64,000 bases of DNA from Eumeta japonica (GCA_005406025.1 BGZK01000002.1:1-64000); one strand, 5' to 3'; positions 1-39,205 are shown, counted from the first letter of the stretch. The notes: a model not told the origin generated them from the letters alone. Numbers and translations: made by a program.

Positions 1-239
1 TTTGAATTTTTGTTCGATATATTTGGTTCTCTCATGACATTGAGTTGGAATTTTAAATTTTACTTTGTCAAAACTAGTTATTATTGAATAACAAAAATTG
101 TTAAGGTGCTAAGAAAAAATCTTGTACTAATATTATCATTTTCGAAATCGAACCAATTTTTTGAGAAATTATATGTATTTTTAGTTTTCTCAAACCTCCT
201 TAAAAAACTATGTATAATGCAATCGTTGTAGGTTAGAGA

Positions 240-642
240 CCCCTTAGTCTATCCAGCCTACCTGGGCGCGCGTCGGCGCGGTCGGAGATCGGGGTCGGCG
301 GCGGGTGCGCTGTTGCGTGTCGTGATCACTGTTATTACGTATCGGGGTTGGTCGGGTACGGCACGGGGCGGCGGCGGCCGACACCACCCGCCCGCTATAA
401 AGTGGAGGTGCTCGCGGCGCTATTGGACGAACCAGCCGGTAAGCCGCGCGCAACTATCGCCCGATGCGGCCTTATCCTCTAAGCCGGTTATTGCCCGAGG
501 CCGCCCCGGAAACGCCTATGAAGCCATCCTCGAGCATCGAGTGCGGGTCACACGTCGTCGTCCGCCGGAACAGTTCAGTGATAGAGTCGTCGGACAGTGA
601 AAATATAAATTTTCAGTGCAATTCGACAACATCCCAGTGACG
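240..642 (+). promoter_or_regulatory. CpG-rich promoter and 5' UTR region of the kinesin-13 gene
   Basis: GC- and CpG-rich stretch in an AT-rich background, ending at the ATG at 643. A TATAAA lies at 396-401. Two arthropod-initiator-like TTCAGT words lie at 574-579 and 612-617. The open frames here are by-products of base composition. The transcription start is not determined; that this is the promoter is inferred from position and composition. Confidence 0.5.
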
Positions 643-25755
<25,113 letters not shown>

Positions 25756-28700
25756 ACGATTTAAACAGAACGATACACTTATTTCGATGTACCGTGATCG
25801 TACGCGCTGCGTTATGCGAATATGTTGCATGCGAACGACTATTATTTTGAAATTTCTTATATGTTTAAAAGGGAATGAAAGTGTAATCGAATTGATATGG
25901 ACTTATCGAAATCATTACAAATTTAAATTATTGTTAAAATAATAAAAATCGCGTTCCTAAAATATTCACGTAAATGTTCGCAGTGCGTACGTGTCACTTA
26001 GCCACGCCCCTGCGCCGCTGAACACTCGCCCGTAGGTACCGCTTCAGCAAAATAAAGATGGCGGCTGGTCTGTCAATTTTTTTATGTTAAATTGTGTATC
26101 CATGACGTTGCGGTTAAATATAACATAATATAAAATAATGAAAATTGGCATATGCAGTAAAATCTTTGTTTTTAGTATTTTAAATTATGTAACAATTGTG
26201 TTAGTATCATAACTGTAGCAATTAATAACGTGAACAACATAATATTTAATAAAACGAATGCTTATTTTTATAGGAAAGAGAGTCAAACTTTATATGTGTA
26301 TCTTAATGCTTGTAGATTTAATGAAATGTCATAATAAAATCATGTATTCTGTAATTTTGTATTAAGACTAGATTTTTATCACTATGTCAAAACTATTTTT
26401 AAAAAAATCAGTCCAATAGATAGTCATGACTTTTTTTTGCAATTGATTTTTACAGAAAATTACGAGATTAAAAGTTGGTTCTTGTGTGGATTTAAAAATT
26501 ATTTAAGAAAAGTTTAGTTTTAGCTAAATAACAAATGAATGCTTACTAAATTACAATATATGATACCCACTGTGATGGCTAAAACGATGAGCACAATCAT
26601 GTAAATGCAGAAGCACATATTGTGCGAGATAATAGTTCTATTTAAGCATAGCTCTTGCATTATTTTATATAAATATGGGCTTTTTGTATAAGAAATCAAG
26701 AAGGTTGTATTCGTAAGTACCTCCAAAAAATCCATTTACTATGAAAAGTGAGACGCGGGCCTCGTGGTATGTGTGTGTGCGGGGTGTGATTCTTTTTTAT
26801 ATATATATTTATATATTGACTACTCTAGTACATTGTTTTCGGTGCATTTAACCCTGCTAACAGTGGCCTAACGCTAATACTTACTGTCGTCAAACAAACG
26901 GGTGGCGAGTACAAACGATGCGGCGACGTTGTGGTTAATTCGCTGGATTGTTTTTGTATAATTAGTTACTTCCTAATTATCGCTTGCTAAATGTTTAATT
27001 TACACAATCCAGTTGTATCATTTTGCTCTTCAACTGTTTCAAAAATGTGATCGAGCTCTTGTGTGACGATCAGATCAATGGTGTTAAGGCGATGCGCGTG
27101 GAATAGAGGATCGGTTTTTAATGGATGTAGTTTTTGGCTTGTTGACGTTAAATTTACGTGCCTCAATTCGAGATTATATCAATGCTGGCTTCCTGCGCCG
27201 CACGCCGCTGAAGAATGGTGCGAGAGAAAGGCGTTGTTTGTCCCCATTATCAGTATTCGAAGTTTAATTAACTTTAGGAGCATTCGAGATTAAGACAATG
27301 TAAATGTAAGGGCACAGAGTGTGTGAATTATTGTTATTATATAGAATTATTCACTAAATTATTAGTCCTACGGGTGGATAAATTAAAACATGAAATGAAA
27401 TGACCTCGTCAAACAACGTCTACAACCCTCGACTTCCACCGGGTCAGCTCTTTGTACAATTTGACGAGGCTAACTTTTATTTTGCTTTTGTACTTTTCTA
27501 TTCTATATTTTTTGTATTACAAAGGTGATAATATAATTTCCTAACGGCAGATCCAACGTTGTATTTGAATTACGCAATGTATTGTATTGGAGATACTAAT
27601 AAAGAAAAATGGAAAGAATGTATCCAATCTTAATTTTGTGTATAAAAAAATCGCTAGACCATATAAAAAAAACGTGCCGTTTAGATTATATCGATTATTT
27701 ATCGCGTAATTAACAGCTGGCGGTCACGCCGACGGAAGTCGAAGCGCGTTCTCTTTGCTCCGTGTTGCATTTAAATATATGAAGTTACTCACAAACCTAT
27801 ATTTTTATTAATCTGCTCGCTCATGAGGACCCGCTCTTGTAATATCATGTGGTGCTAGGCTGATAGTTAGGAATGTTAAAAGTTTTCGTCGCTTACCTTA
27901 CCTCCCCCTACGCTTACTTATCGATAACGGAGATTTTATTAGATAGCTTCTACGGAAATACTAAAGTTTAGTGCTCTCTGTACAGAGTCGCGAGCCTGGC
28001 GCGTGTGCCTGCCTGCCGTGGCGAGGTGGGTGCAGCGTTGGCGGGTAACGCGCGCCTGAGAAAAACAAAATGCTTTACGATAAAACGTATTTTAACATCG
28101 CACATTATAATAAATTAATCGAAATTTGTCATTGTGTTTTATTGAGCGTTCGTGTTGTATTGTCGTTAGAATCCTTTGACGGTGTGCTTTTATTGAAATC
28201 TTAAATTTTGTAAAAATAAGCGGGATCGATCGACGCAACGCCAGGACTATACGGGGTTTTAGCGCGTATGCGAATGGTTGGTCTACCTCCCTCTGACATA
28301 CGCATATACTGCGTATGCTCCTTTTCTCTCCGATTGCCAGTCTAAAGGTAATAGATACTAAACCTATGAAAAAAATTATGCACGCATTATAATTCATTTG
28401 TTTTTGGTCTCGCTCTAGTTTCTCCATAATCGATTTATACGGTAGTACATGCTATTAAATGGATTTTCGACTTTCCATATGCCGTAATATTTCAGTAATG
28501 AAAGAGATAAATACGAATTTGCATTTCTAAGAAATTAACAAACTGTTCTATCAGAAGAAAAAGATTGTTAAATTCCAACTTTGATTATATTCCGTTAACT
28601 TTTTGATGCACAGAGTGTAAATAAATTCGATATTGCCTAAATTCCTCAAAACAGAATTATTTGGCAAAATAACCACTTTATTTAAATTTTGTAAATCATC

Positions 28701-29080
28701 AAAATTTTTATACAATATTACTCATAAAAATAAGTTCGAAATGGTATACTAATCTACTAATAATTTAGACATTGGTCTTATAGTTGACGTGAAAAACAAA
28801 CTTTTAAAAATAAAAAAAAAAACTAGATACTATATCTAGTTTTTTTTTTTATTTTTAGAATTAATTAAATTTATTAAAACTATGCGATTCGAAACATTTA
28901 GAAATAAAATTGTTATTTGCAAGGACAATCTGAAAATTTTATGTATTCCAATATAATTTCATTACAAACCGCAATTTTACTAGTGTTGAGATAAAATAGT
29001 ATGATTATATTTTATATGAATCCTCTTGCATACCTCCTTTTTATCTTACCCATGGCGGGATTGCTTCAAGGCTGGTGATC
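25756..29080. other. Kinesin-13 3' UTR and flank, no gene recognised
   Basis: Possible polyadenylation signals at 26051-26056 and others near 26.33 and 27.6 kb. GC-richer patches lie near 25.98-26.06, 27.06-27.25, 27.71-27.76 and 27.98-28.06 kb, with no convincing frame. A perfect palindrome lies at 28805-28857. Confidence 0.4.
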
Positions 29081-29099
29081 CTGGCTGCTAAATTGACTT

Positions 29100-30950
29100 G
29101 CAATAATGATGCTATAAGCTATGAAATTATATATTACAAAACTTGTGGAGATAAGTGGAAAATATTAACAACTCTGATTTGGTAAACCTTGCGAATCGCT
29201 AAACCGAATGCTACCAAGCCTGGGCGAATGTGAATAGTAGTGCGACTGGGGAACCAAATGGAGACCTACTTAGAGATACAGCACTCCTTTCAGGAACTAT
29301 AAAAATGTAATAGGCATGTCTTAAGTCCGAGCTCATTAGCAGAAATTACGTGAGACTGGCGCACTATGGGATCACATGCGTTTCGGTGTCACGCCAAAAC
29401 CATCCAAAATAGTTTATTTTAATTATCGTTTCGGTTAGTTAGATAATGGAGGCATAGAACAGTAGCTCATTGTTCAATACGGGAGCTCCTATGGTAGATA
29501 TTCTTTACACGAGTATCTGGAAGTAGAGAACTTTTTTACTTGGTATCGACAAATCGGAAGGTCCTGGCTGAATTGTTCCCTTAAAATGTACCCTGTTGAG
29601 TTGGCTCCGGTTTTAATGCGCCTGTTTCGTTATTTATTCCCGGAAACCACTAAAGTTTACCCTATCGCTAAGAAAGGCGAGCGTTTAGATCCGTCTAATT
29701 ATAAATCTATCGCAATTACGCCTTATTCTCCAAAATAATGGAATCCATTATTAAACGCCAGTTTTTGGGTTACCTGGAGGAACAACAACACCTTCGGCAT
29801 GGTTTTGGAAGTGGACGCTCAGTTGATGATCTTACTATGTTGGTCCACCGTTCGGCAGAAACGATTGAGAGCAAGGGGTGGCTCATAGCTGTCAGTTTGC
29901 ATGTAGTGAAGGTCTTTGACTGGGTCTGGCACATAGCGCTTCTGTTAAATTTTCCTTCGTAGGAACTTTCCAAAAATTATGCAGGTGGATGAACAGTTTA
30001 CTTCTATAGAGCATCAAAGTTTATTTAATATTACATACTCAGATCTCAAGCGGCCCAAACTCGAAAATTGCGGAATTCCCTTAAGGCTGCGTGTTGTCCC
30101 GTACTTTATTCATTTGCATATCAATGAATTATCGAAAATTGGTAACATTCACTGCTAGGCGGATTGACGGTACTGTGGACGCACTATAGCTACACTAATA
30201 TCTATGAAGACCGTTTGATGAGTGTCTAAACCAACTCGTGTTTGAAATCGAGACATTCTTGGAGTCAGTCTCGGAATGAAGCTGTCAGTTTTATCGAATT
30301 CTAAAAATACACAATATGCGCATTTACTGTAAGCATTTCCTCTTTAATCCTCCCCCTCTCTTTGAGAGCAGTATATTTGGTGCTACTCCAAATATCGGGA
30401 ACCTTGGTCAAGACATTGAAAAGCGTTTAGTTCTGCGATCATCTGGAGTAAACTAAAAATATCTTCTATAAAGCTTGGTGTGCTCAATAGAGCACGACGG
30501 CACTTCGACTCGGACCATCGTTTTATACTTTACAAGGCATAGGTTGGATTACATCTAGGGTATTGTCATCTCAGCGCTGGAGTATCTCAATATCAAATTC
30601 TGTCTCTAGATCGCATCCTAAGTGTCCGTCGTCCGCATCGTCTAGAATCGTCGCAGACCCTGCAATACCTGGTCAGCTCGAACCGTTGGCTTTGTGCAGA
30701 GATGTTGCATATTTGTGCATGCTCTATTGCGTATACGATGTGAAGTGTTTTGAAGAGTTATTCAATCTCTTTCACACCGCTGAATACTGTCAACGATCCG
30801 CTCGTCGGCAACACCAGCACCATCTTGATGGGTGGCGTTCTACCACCGTACTTTTCGTGCGTAATTTTCTGTCACGTACGGTAAAACTTGAGAATGAGCT
30901 ACCATCAGCGATGTTCTCTATTTAATATGACAGTGGGGTCTTCAAGAAAA
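29100..30950 (+). pseudogene. Decayed jockey/R1-like non-LTR retrotransposon, RT region
   Basis: A series of broken + frames keeps the order of an arthropod LINE polymerase: LAPVLMRLFR-like near 29605, PIAKKGERLDPSNYKSIAIT near 29660-29720, GFGSGRSVDDL near 29803, AVSLHVVKVFDWVWH near 29890 (motif A, with the catalytic Asp changed to His), a frame-shifted CYADD-like motif at 30151-30170, and the C-terminal end WRSTTVLFVRNFLSRTVKLE and NELPSA near 30830-30915. Several stops and frameshifts make it inactive. Confidence 0.85.
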
Positions 30951-30959
30951 GCGCCTATT

Positions 30960-33900
30960 CATACTTTTTGTTGTTTGATGTGTAGGTACTGTCATTGGTG
31001 ATAGCAACAAAATGGCTGACTACCATCCCGTAATAATGATTCTGCAGAATAACCATAGAGCGATTAAATTTTACCGTAAGACCATCCAGTCATGGACATG
31101 CTAAGTTCGTGATGTACTGTCCTGACAAAATAGAATCCTAACATCACAACATTATTCTATGTTTTACGTGGTGTCTGAAAAAAGTGCTTGTTTTGTAGAA
31201 TTTTTTACTTTTTCAGATTTGATATATGGAAGATGGAGAAAAGTAATATGAAAATTGCTTCAAAAATGCTTTTTTATCCACCTGAGATTTCTCAGATACG
31301 TTTGACTGCTACAGTTTTTCTATAAAAATAGATAAAACTGTGTTTAGTCCATTTTTATATTTTAAACTATAATTAACTTAAAAAGTAAAATTAAGTATTA
31401 TTAAGCAATATATTAAAAAAAAAAGTTTAAGATTGTGCTCTATGATTTCTTTTTTATCATATTTTACAGGATCTATCTATCTAAATATTAAAAAAACATC
31501 AGATTTTTAATTTTGGTCTTCTGTATTTTTTTCCTGATTATTTTTGGGAAAACAATGTTGAATTTGACGTGTTACATAACTATGCCAAAAGACAGACAGA
31601 CGCGTCAGTAATCTTATAAGGGTTCCGTTTTTTCTTAATTGCAACTAAAAAAGACAATTAAACAATGTTTTCTAATAACAGACTATGTACGTATTATCAT
31701 TCTTTTTGTTTGCGTGGAATATCGGTTTATTTTAGTGGCGAGTAAATGTTTAGATAGTTACTTATACAAGCGAAACAAACTGCAGTAAAAATAAGCGCAT
31801 CCTTTCAAACCCTAGCCCACATAACCTTCATTGAAGTGATTCTGCAAATACAATTTCAATACCTACATGTACTATTTTAAAATAAATATGTTCTATTTAA
31901 ATGATTTTATTAGACGAAAAATCAATTAATACCTGCGGTAATCAGTGGCCTCAATAATTTTGCTGGATAAAAAAAACGCAATTTCGTCGAGCAGCAGCAG
32001 GTACTTGGAACAAAGTTGCAATAGAATGCAATGAGATCTATATTAATTTCGGTTCAATTAATTTTACCTACATATATTTTAGTTACCATTATTCATAGTT
32101 GCCTGTATTATTCTTACACCAATAAATTTTACGCTTTGGTAGCGATTGTGATGTCTATGCATTGCTTGCATATTTGACAAAAGAACTAACTCAACGAGAC
32201 TTTATAGATTCTGGATGCCATGATCCATATTGATAGTTTCAAAAAATTATTTGTTGATATAAACAACATCATATATAATGATTGATTGATGTATGTGACC
32301 TAAATATACAGATTAGAAATTAATCTATTAGAATGTTGAAAAACTTTTATCTAATTTGAACTTAATTTCAACACAATTTGTAGGTATCATGAATTTATTG
32401 AACTTTAATATTGTCTTGAGTTGAGATTTTGACATTTGTCACTTTTGATATCTGTCACACAATATTTGATAAAAGTTACAAGCTCTAAAGAAAATTAGCC
32501 TATTTTTCAAATGTTTCGGCACTCAACTGTGCATTAAAATTCTTACCAATCAAGATTTTGTACATTTATGATTTTAAAGACATGACAATTGTTAGTTAAG
32601 TAACATTTATAAATTTGGCCCTTACTTCTACATTTATTGTCTTCATCTCTCTAAATGCAAATGAAATTTAAAAAATTGTTTTTCTTATAATTTACCAAAT
32701 GCAGAAAGAATTTTGTTTGGGATATTTTTCAAATTGCAATACTGATTGGAATAATAAACAAAGATATGCATAAACAGCTTTTAATAAAATACAATATGCA
32801 GTCCATGTAACATATATCTATACTATTTGAGGTTCTCAACTGATTTTGTGCTACTATATCAATTATAAATAAAACAAGCAAAATTTGGAAGACTTGGTGA
32901 ATTGTTACATGCTTATGTTAATTGCAATTAATTTATTTGATGTTCTAGAAGTAGACAGAAAAATCTACCTAAACTTATAAGTAAAGCTACAAAGACAGAA
33001 AATATTGGGGTATAAATAATTAATTAACTAAAACATTTAAAATATCACAGAAATGTCAATTTAAAATGTCTATGCAAGGCTAAAGCTTCTTTGGTGAAAT
33101 TATATTCAATTAAAATTAAATAACTGACATCTTATTCCTAAACATCATGATAATACAAATTATGATACAATAAAATATTGCTCTCATTAACTATTAAAAT
33201 GAGCTTTACTCCACAATGGCTTTTAAGTACAGATAATTGAAATAATTATTTTTTAAAAATCCTAATTCAGGACTAAAATGTAAAGAAAAGGTTAATACAT
33301 AAATTTTGGAATTATATAAACATTTCATAAGATATAAGATGTTCATAAAAAACAGATCTTAAGTTTTTATTAAAATACTGATTACCAAAAACAAACTCAT
33401 TCAAATAATAACTAATATTGATAACAAATTTTAGGATGATAACAATAATTGTAAGTTACACAATCGCAGAATCATTTCTAGTAAGAAGCAGCCATTATTT
33501 TTATTACAAAAATAAATAGTTATGTATATTTTACATGAGCTTAATTTACAATGAAAGGTCCAATATCTGCATAATGCAGTAATGACGTCATAGTAAGAAC
33601 ATGCCACTGCACTACTTTGGGATGGTACTGCTGGCCAGCAGTTATCATTTATCTAAAATAGCATATGGCCTAAGAATTGAATTTAAACACCAAAATATCT
33701 GCTTATTTTAATTACAAATTTAGGACACGGTGTCCCCACCTCTATATAATTATAAATATCATATGTACTATATATTACTTATGTAAATATCTTATAAAGG
33801 CTGTCTTGACAGTATATTTTCAAATATTTGGAAACAATACATGAAATTTAAAGTACTTGTATTTATATCCTATTGCAGTTGGTAGAAGACTTGTATTTTG

Positions 33901-36900
33901 TAATTTCTACCGATAAATTTCAGGAGTTAGCAGGACTTAAAATGATATTCTGGAAATAAATTTTATTAATGATTGAAGACACCATACTGCATTATTTGAT
34001 CGCCCAAAAGTTAAATCACTGGCACATTATAGTGTGGAAAGGCCTCTTTATATAAATGTTTTAAAGACGTATTTTGTGAATATACCATATTCACATAATA
34101 TGTATTCAAAATTAAATAATTTTAAATGTATTTTTTCAATTTAATTACAAATATAGAAAAGAACCCTCGCAATTAATGATAGGCATGCTCAAAGACATAT
34201 TGGAAAACATCTACAAACATTCTCTTATATAATAAGGTAAAGGTTAGTCTATGCATTTGCTCATTGACTTACGACAATAACACTGGCAAAATATGAACTG
34301 ACCACTTGTATATGATTATTAATATTCTTTTAAATCACTAAACAGGCTATGGTGTTCGGAATTTAGATATCATATTCAATGGCTCACGATCAGAAAATTA
34401 ATAATATATTTTTATACTAAATTAGCTTTGGCGTCATCTGCATAGATTTGGAATGTGTTCCTGTCCATTTTGCCTTTCCTGTTAACAATTTATGACAATA
34501 AAAAAATTGTTATTGAATAAGATTCTAAGCAATACAACTGTGAAAACTTCTATTAAACTGAAGTAGTCCTTGTGTATGATGCAAATACATCTATATACAA
34601 ATTTTCAAAAATCAATCTTGGCTTCTGGTAGCATATTAAAATCTTATCCATAAAATATTCTTAATTGTTATCATGTACATGTATGATTATGTGCAGTCAA
34701 GAAGGTGCAGAATAAAACCATAACTTTAATCATGACAATTTTTTATGATCATTCACAAATACTTCTTAACAATCTGGAAATCTGATCTAATCAAAACATT
34801 CAACATCAATTAAGTTCAGACATTAAAACTGAAAATTGTGACAGAAACCGATAAGTTAGTATTTTTGCTTTAATTACGAATTTTATTTATTTTGCTTATT
34901 AGAATGAAATATTTATTTTACTAATAAAATTAGTAGTCTCATTTTCATTTAATTGGTAAAATGAGTATCTAGAGAGAAATCCTTCATGTTGATTAGTATT
35001 ATACATTTCCACTGAAGTTTAACATTTTGACAGTAATACATTTTTGTTCTATATCGCTCATAATTATTTAAAAATTTTGGCACGGGTTTTGTAGTGAGGT
35101 GTTTTTTGAAAAACTTTTTGCACATATTTTATGAAAAGTTGATAGAACTTGTTCTTTAATTTGATCTTTTAATATGTGAAGTTTTTAAAATTTAGAAAAT
35201 GACTTCTAACAAAAGATATTGTCGATTTTCAGCATGATTAATGTATAACATCATTTTTATATTTGATTTAGGAGTAGAAAAAGCAGAAAGGTAAAAGATT
35301 TGCAGAGATTGAGCATTATTAAAGGTAATGGTAATTGTCAGTTATGTTATCGCATAAGATGTGATAACATAAATCATATCATAAAGATATATTTCAGGCC
35401 GTTGCTAATGAAATAGAAAAAATGTTCAAAATAAAAACGTTTATAAGAGGAAAGGTTTGACAAAACATTTACCTAACACATATGCATACAGCAGTAGTTC
35501 ATCAAATAATCAGTACTATAAAGGAGAGCTGAAACTATTAGTAATTTTTATTTGACGAGGCGTCATAACAAGAACAAATGAGTATAAAAGCTTTTTTCAT
35601 GAAGTTACTGACAATGTCTCATTGCCATACTATATGTAGGAAGTGCGAATTTAAGAATATTTTGGTGTCTTAAAATCGCAATATTTTTTTAAGGTGTTAG
35701 AGATATTTAAAATATGAAAACTATATTTGACAGAGATAGATTTGTGTTTTACTATAAAAACATGTTATTAAATAAAAACAATAACTACAAATAACTGTAA
35801 AAAAGGGCACTCTACCATAAAATGTGGCAGTTTTATCAAACCTTTTGTAAAACTCTGATAGGCATAAAGTTAAACAACCTAAAACTGTTTGTAAAAAGAG
35901 ATTTGACTACCTTGGCTGCTTTACCTGGATCTACATTTATACCACATGAAATTCTATTTTTTCTTTTGGAAAATAGATTTTGACCTTTAATATAAAATCT
36001 ACCTACTTACTGAAATTATTTTTGTGTGGAGGTTGGGCATTTGTTAAGAGAATATAAATGATAATTATGTATATTGTAATCTTATAGTTATATAGATTAT
36101 GATCCACTTTGTATAAATTTTAAGAAACCTTGTAACCACAAAATAGGAAATAATTTTACTATTCATTGATGGACATCAAACAGGTGATCAAAAACAGAGA
36201 ATGTTAATTTGCATGGGCAAAGAAGCCAAAGAAGGGGCAACTATGTGCTAAAAGTATAGTAAAATCAAGGACTGGATTATCAGCGTTTCAATTAAGTAAA
36301 AGGATAAAAATATTTCTGTTTGTCAGTTATTTAATTGCAATATTTTCAATAAGCAAAACTCAAATCAGTAATATTGTAAATTAAAAATAGTTCACGCAGG
36401 AAACATACTAAAAGAGGTATGGGCTACAAATCAACCTTTAATGAAAAGGACAAGGTGAGTGAATTTACAAAAAAAAAACAAGTGCATGTTGATGCTGAAT
36501 TAAATATAAAGAATTTAAAGAAAGACATTCAATGTTTTATGGATTCCATATTGGATTTAGGTTTCCAACATCAGATGTAAATATTGTGTGCACTTTGTGC
36601 AGTAAATAAAATAAAACCTTGAAGAACCATAAGAAAAAAGAAATAGTAAAGAAAATGCTGTAGGCTGGGGATCTATTGAAATTGGCTTTTTAATACAGTT
36701 TTTTAGGCAATAAGTCTCCAGGTTTTGATAGATATGAATGAATGCATATACATCTTTTGCTAATTTTTGTTTTTGATATTGCAAGAATGTTAGACAGCTT
36801 ACAACCACGTTTTACCAATACAATTTTAATTTCAATTTTGATATCACCTATAGTCAGCTTGCATTTTTCATCAAAAGATGTATTTTCAATATGGTAACAC

Positions 36901-37773
36901 CAGATATGCTAAATCTTACTAAAACAAATATTTTTGACCTTTATTTGGAAGTATAACAGTTATAGCTACGTCTATGGATTCCTGTACAAGAATTGTGCCA
37001 TCGCAGTCTTAGTGCAGGGCAAAAAGATATTGCATTTGGATTTTATAATGGCAAAAAGAGGTCAAACTGGAAGGAGTTTTGTGGAAGCGAATTAACTTTT
37101 TCATTATGTTTAATGGGATAAATTTGGAAGCTGTAAGCAGTCTAAATTCGGAAGCTGTAAGCAGTCTAAATTTAATTGTAGGTAAAAGCAGCTTCTAAGT
37201 TTAATTTTTAATTTGGCCTTATGTGTGTCATGTGTAATCAAACCAAACAATATTCCATGTTTTGGAAAATTCAAACTATTCTATGTTGCATTACTCTAGT
37301 GATGTATAAAGCCCTATGAAAATTTGTCTAATAGTTTTGGATTAGTATGTCAAGAAAAATACATAAACTTTTAAAAAAGTCTTCTGTTATACTATCTGCA
37401 GTGAGTTTTCGACAAACACTTACTTATAGACAACAGATCCTACAATTTGTAAAGATTTCATTGTTAATTTTCACAATAATCAAAACATAATTCTTTAAAT
37501 ATTTAATAGTTCACATAAAATATTCTAAGAAATTAAATGAAGTACACTTATTGGTTTTTGTTTGGCTAGTTTCATATGTAAATTATAAAATTCTCTTCTT
37601 TAAATTTTATTCTATGCAGATAATTTAGCAACCATACAATAAGGGACATTTAAATTACTAGTAAAACAGAAAAAATGATTTTTCAATAATTCATAATGTA
37701 AATTTTACATTTAAACTGTAATTAATACATTCCTTCATAATACATAATTTACCTAAAAGATTTGCCATTTTTG
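30960..37773. other. Long AT-rich gene-free stretch, probably Fic 3' flank
   Basis: About 6.8 kb without a convincing gene or recognised repeat. It contains a 24-bp tandem duplication at 37126-37173. A minus-strand polyadenylation signal for Fic (TTTATT on the + strand) lies at 37606-37611, about 165 bp past its stop. Confidence 0.45.
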
Positions 37774-39138
37774 TCATAGGGCATCTTCATCGAATTCTAT
37801 GTCGGATAGGATGTGCTGATCGCCAATGGCTGGCACCATGTGGCTGTACTCACTCAATGCCCATAGGTATAGATTTAGAGTGCGTTCTGTGCACTGGGCT
37901 ATAAATCTGACAAAAGGTCGAACATCTCCCTCGTTGGCTGTTTGCAGATGCTTGTAATATAAATGTCGGTACTGTTTAGGAATGATCACAGGAGGATAAC
38001 CAGCCTGCATCAGTCTCAAGTTCATGAGTAGACGTGATGTTCGTCCATTGCCATCGATGAATGGGTGAATGTGTACCAATTTGTAGTGTACTAGTGCTGA
38101 ATATCTAACAGGATGTAAATCAAGAGCATCTTCAGAATTAAGCCACTCCAAGAATTGCGTCATTAGTTTTTGTATATCAGAGGGTCCTGGGGGTATATGG
38201 CCTCCTACATAAACTTGGGTCCTTCTGAACTGCCCGCCTTCCACTGGATCAACATGCCCTAAAACTCTTTTGTGCAATTCTAATATGTCTTCCATAGTGA
38301 TATCACGCATTTTGTATAACAAAGTGGAGTTTATGTATTTCATTGCTGCATCTAAACCTAATATCTCATTATGTTCATCAATGCTTTTGCCGGCAACTGC
38401 TATCCTGGTCTCAAGTATTGATCTAGTCTGACTTAAAGTCATTGTGTTTCCCTCAATGCCAACCGTGTGGTAAACATGCTGAAAGTAAGCTTCTTTCTTT
38501 GCCCTTCTAAGAGCTGCATTACTTTCAGGAACAGATAGTAGAGCATCTCGTTTTTCATCTATTTTTTTTAACATTTCTCTGTCTAGGTTTTCTACAATGC
38601 TTGCAGTCCGTTGTCTGTTCATCAAAGCTCCTGTGTGCTCTGGAAAATTTGTCAGTGCTAAAGTATATAACTGATCAGCTTTGACAACATCTTTTTTTGT
38701 ATCTTCGAGGAATTCTCCATAATGGTTTAAAATATCAGCATGTTTTGGCGATAATGCAAAAGCATGTTGAAACAATTTCAATGCTTTATCGGCTTTGCCT
38801 ATCTTTTTCATTTCTAAAGCTGCTTGTAAGGAAGCAACTGCTTCGGCGTCCGTGGCTTTATCATGTCGTTTCGTTGACACAACAGGTGGTGAGCCTTCGA
38901 TTACGGGTTCCAAATAATTTCCATACAAACCAGCAGGAAGTGGTGAAAAAGGTTTAATAAATTTAACCTCATACACTAATAATTTATGTAAACAAATAAG
39001 TACGGCAAGAGTACACACAACACTGGAGAGAACTATAACTGTTTTACACTTATCAAACACCAAATTTATTCGTAGTGACTTTTTACTGTCGATCTTCATG
39101 TTTTCGGATTGGAAATGAAGTCTATCTATGAACAACAT
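37774..39138 (-). CDS. Fic: Protein adenylyltransferase Fic (FICD/HYPE family)
   Basis: ER-membrane enzyme of the Fic family that attaches AMP to, and removes it from, the chaperone BiP, tuning it to ER load. 454 residues from the first ATG (39136-39138), close to human FICD (458); a second ATG with better context at 39097-39099 would give 441. Layout in the 454 numbering: hydrophobic segment about 33-56 (type II anchor), two TPR units about 99-166, the inhibitory motif TVGIEGN (Glu229), a possible glycosylation site NST at 270, and the active site HPFIDGNGRTSR starting at His358. All key residues, including the autoinhibitory Glu, are present. The gene is intronless within the coding region and convergent with kinesin-13. 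The open frame continues 14 codons upstream but only to a TTG. Confidence 0.97.
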   Translation of the reverse strand: MLFIDRLHFQSENMKIDSKKSLRINLVFDKCKTVIVLSSVVCTLAVLICLHKLLVYEVKFIKPFSPLPAGLYGNYLEPVIEGSPPVVSTKRHDKATDAEAVASLQAALEMKKIGKADKALKLFQHAFALSPKHADILNHYGEFLEDTKKDVVKADQLYTLALTNFPEHTGALMNRQRTASIVENLDREMLKKIDEKRDALLSVPESNAALRRAKKEAYFQHVYHTVGIEGNTMTLSQTRSILETRIAVAGKSIDEHNEILGLDAAMKYINSTLLYKMRDITMEDILELHKRVLGHVDPVEGGQFRRTQVYVGGHIPPGPSDIQKLMTQFLEWLNSEDALDLHPVRYSALVHYKLVHIHPFIDGNGRTSRLLMNLRLMQAGYPPVIIPKQYRHLYYKHLQTANEGDVRPFVRFIAQCTERTLNLYLWALSEYSHMVPAIGDQHILSDIEFDEDAL

Positions 39139-39205
39139 AATCACGTACCTTTTGAAGATAAAAGCTAATGAAAGGTGCAATCTGTTTACGTTTTAGGATT
39201 ATCTT

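Noticed and set aside
244..600. Overlapping open frames on both strands in the first CpG island
   Set aside because: Low-complexity Arg/Pro/Ala compositions produced by GC-rich promoter sequence, with no recognisable domain and no supporting splice sites.
36557..36808. 83-codon minus frame in the long gene-free stretch
   Set aside because: AT-driven composition (Phe, Leu, Tyr, Lys), no recognisable domain, no splice context.
39139..39180. Extension of Fic by 14 codons to give 468 residues
   Set aside because: The first codon is TTG, not ATG; the first in-frame ATG is at 39136-39138.
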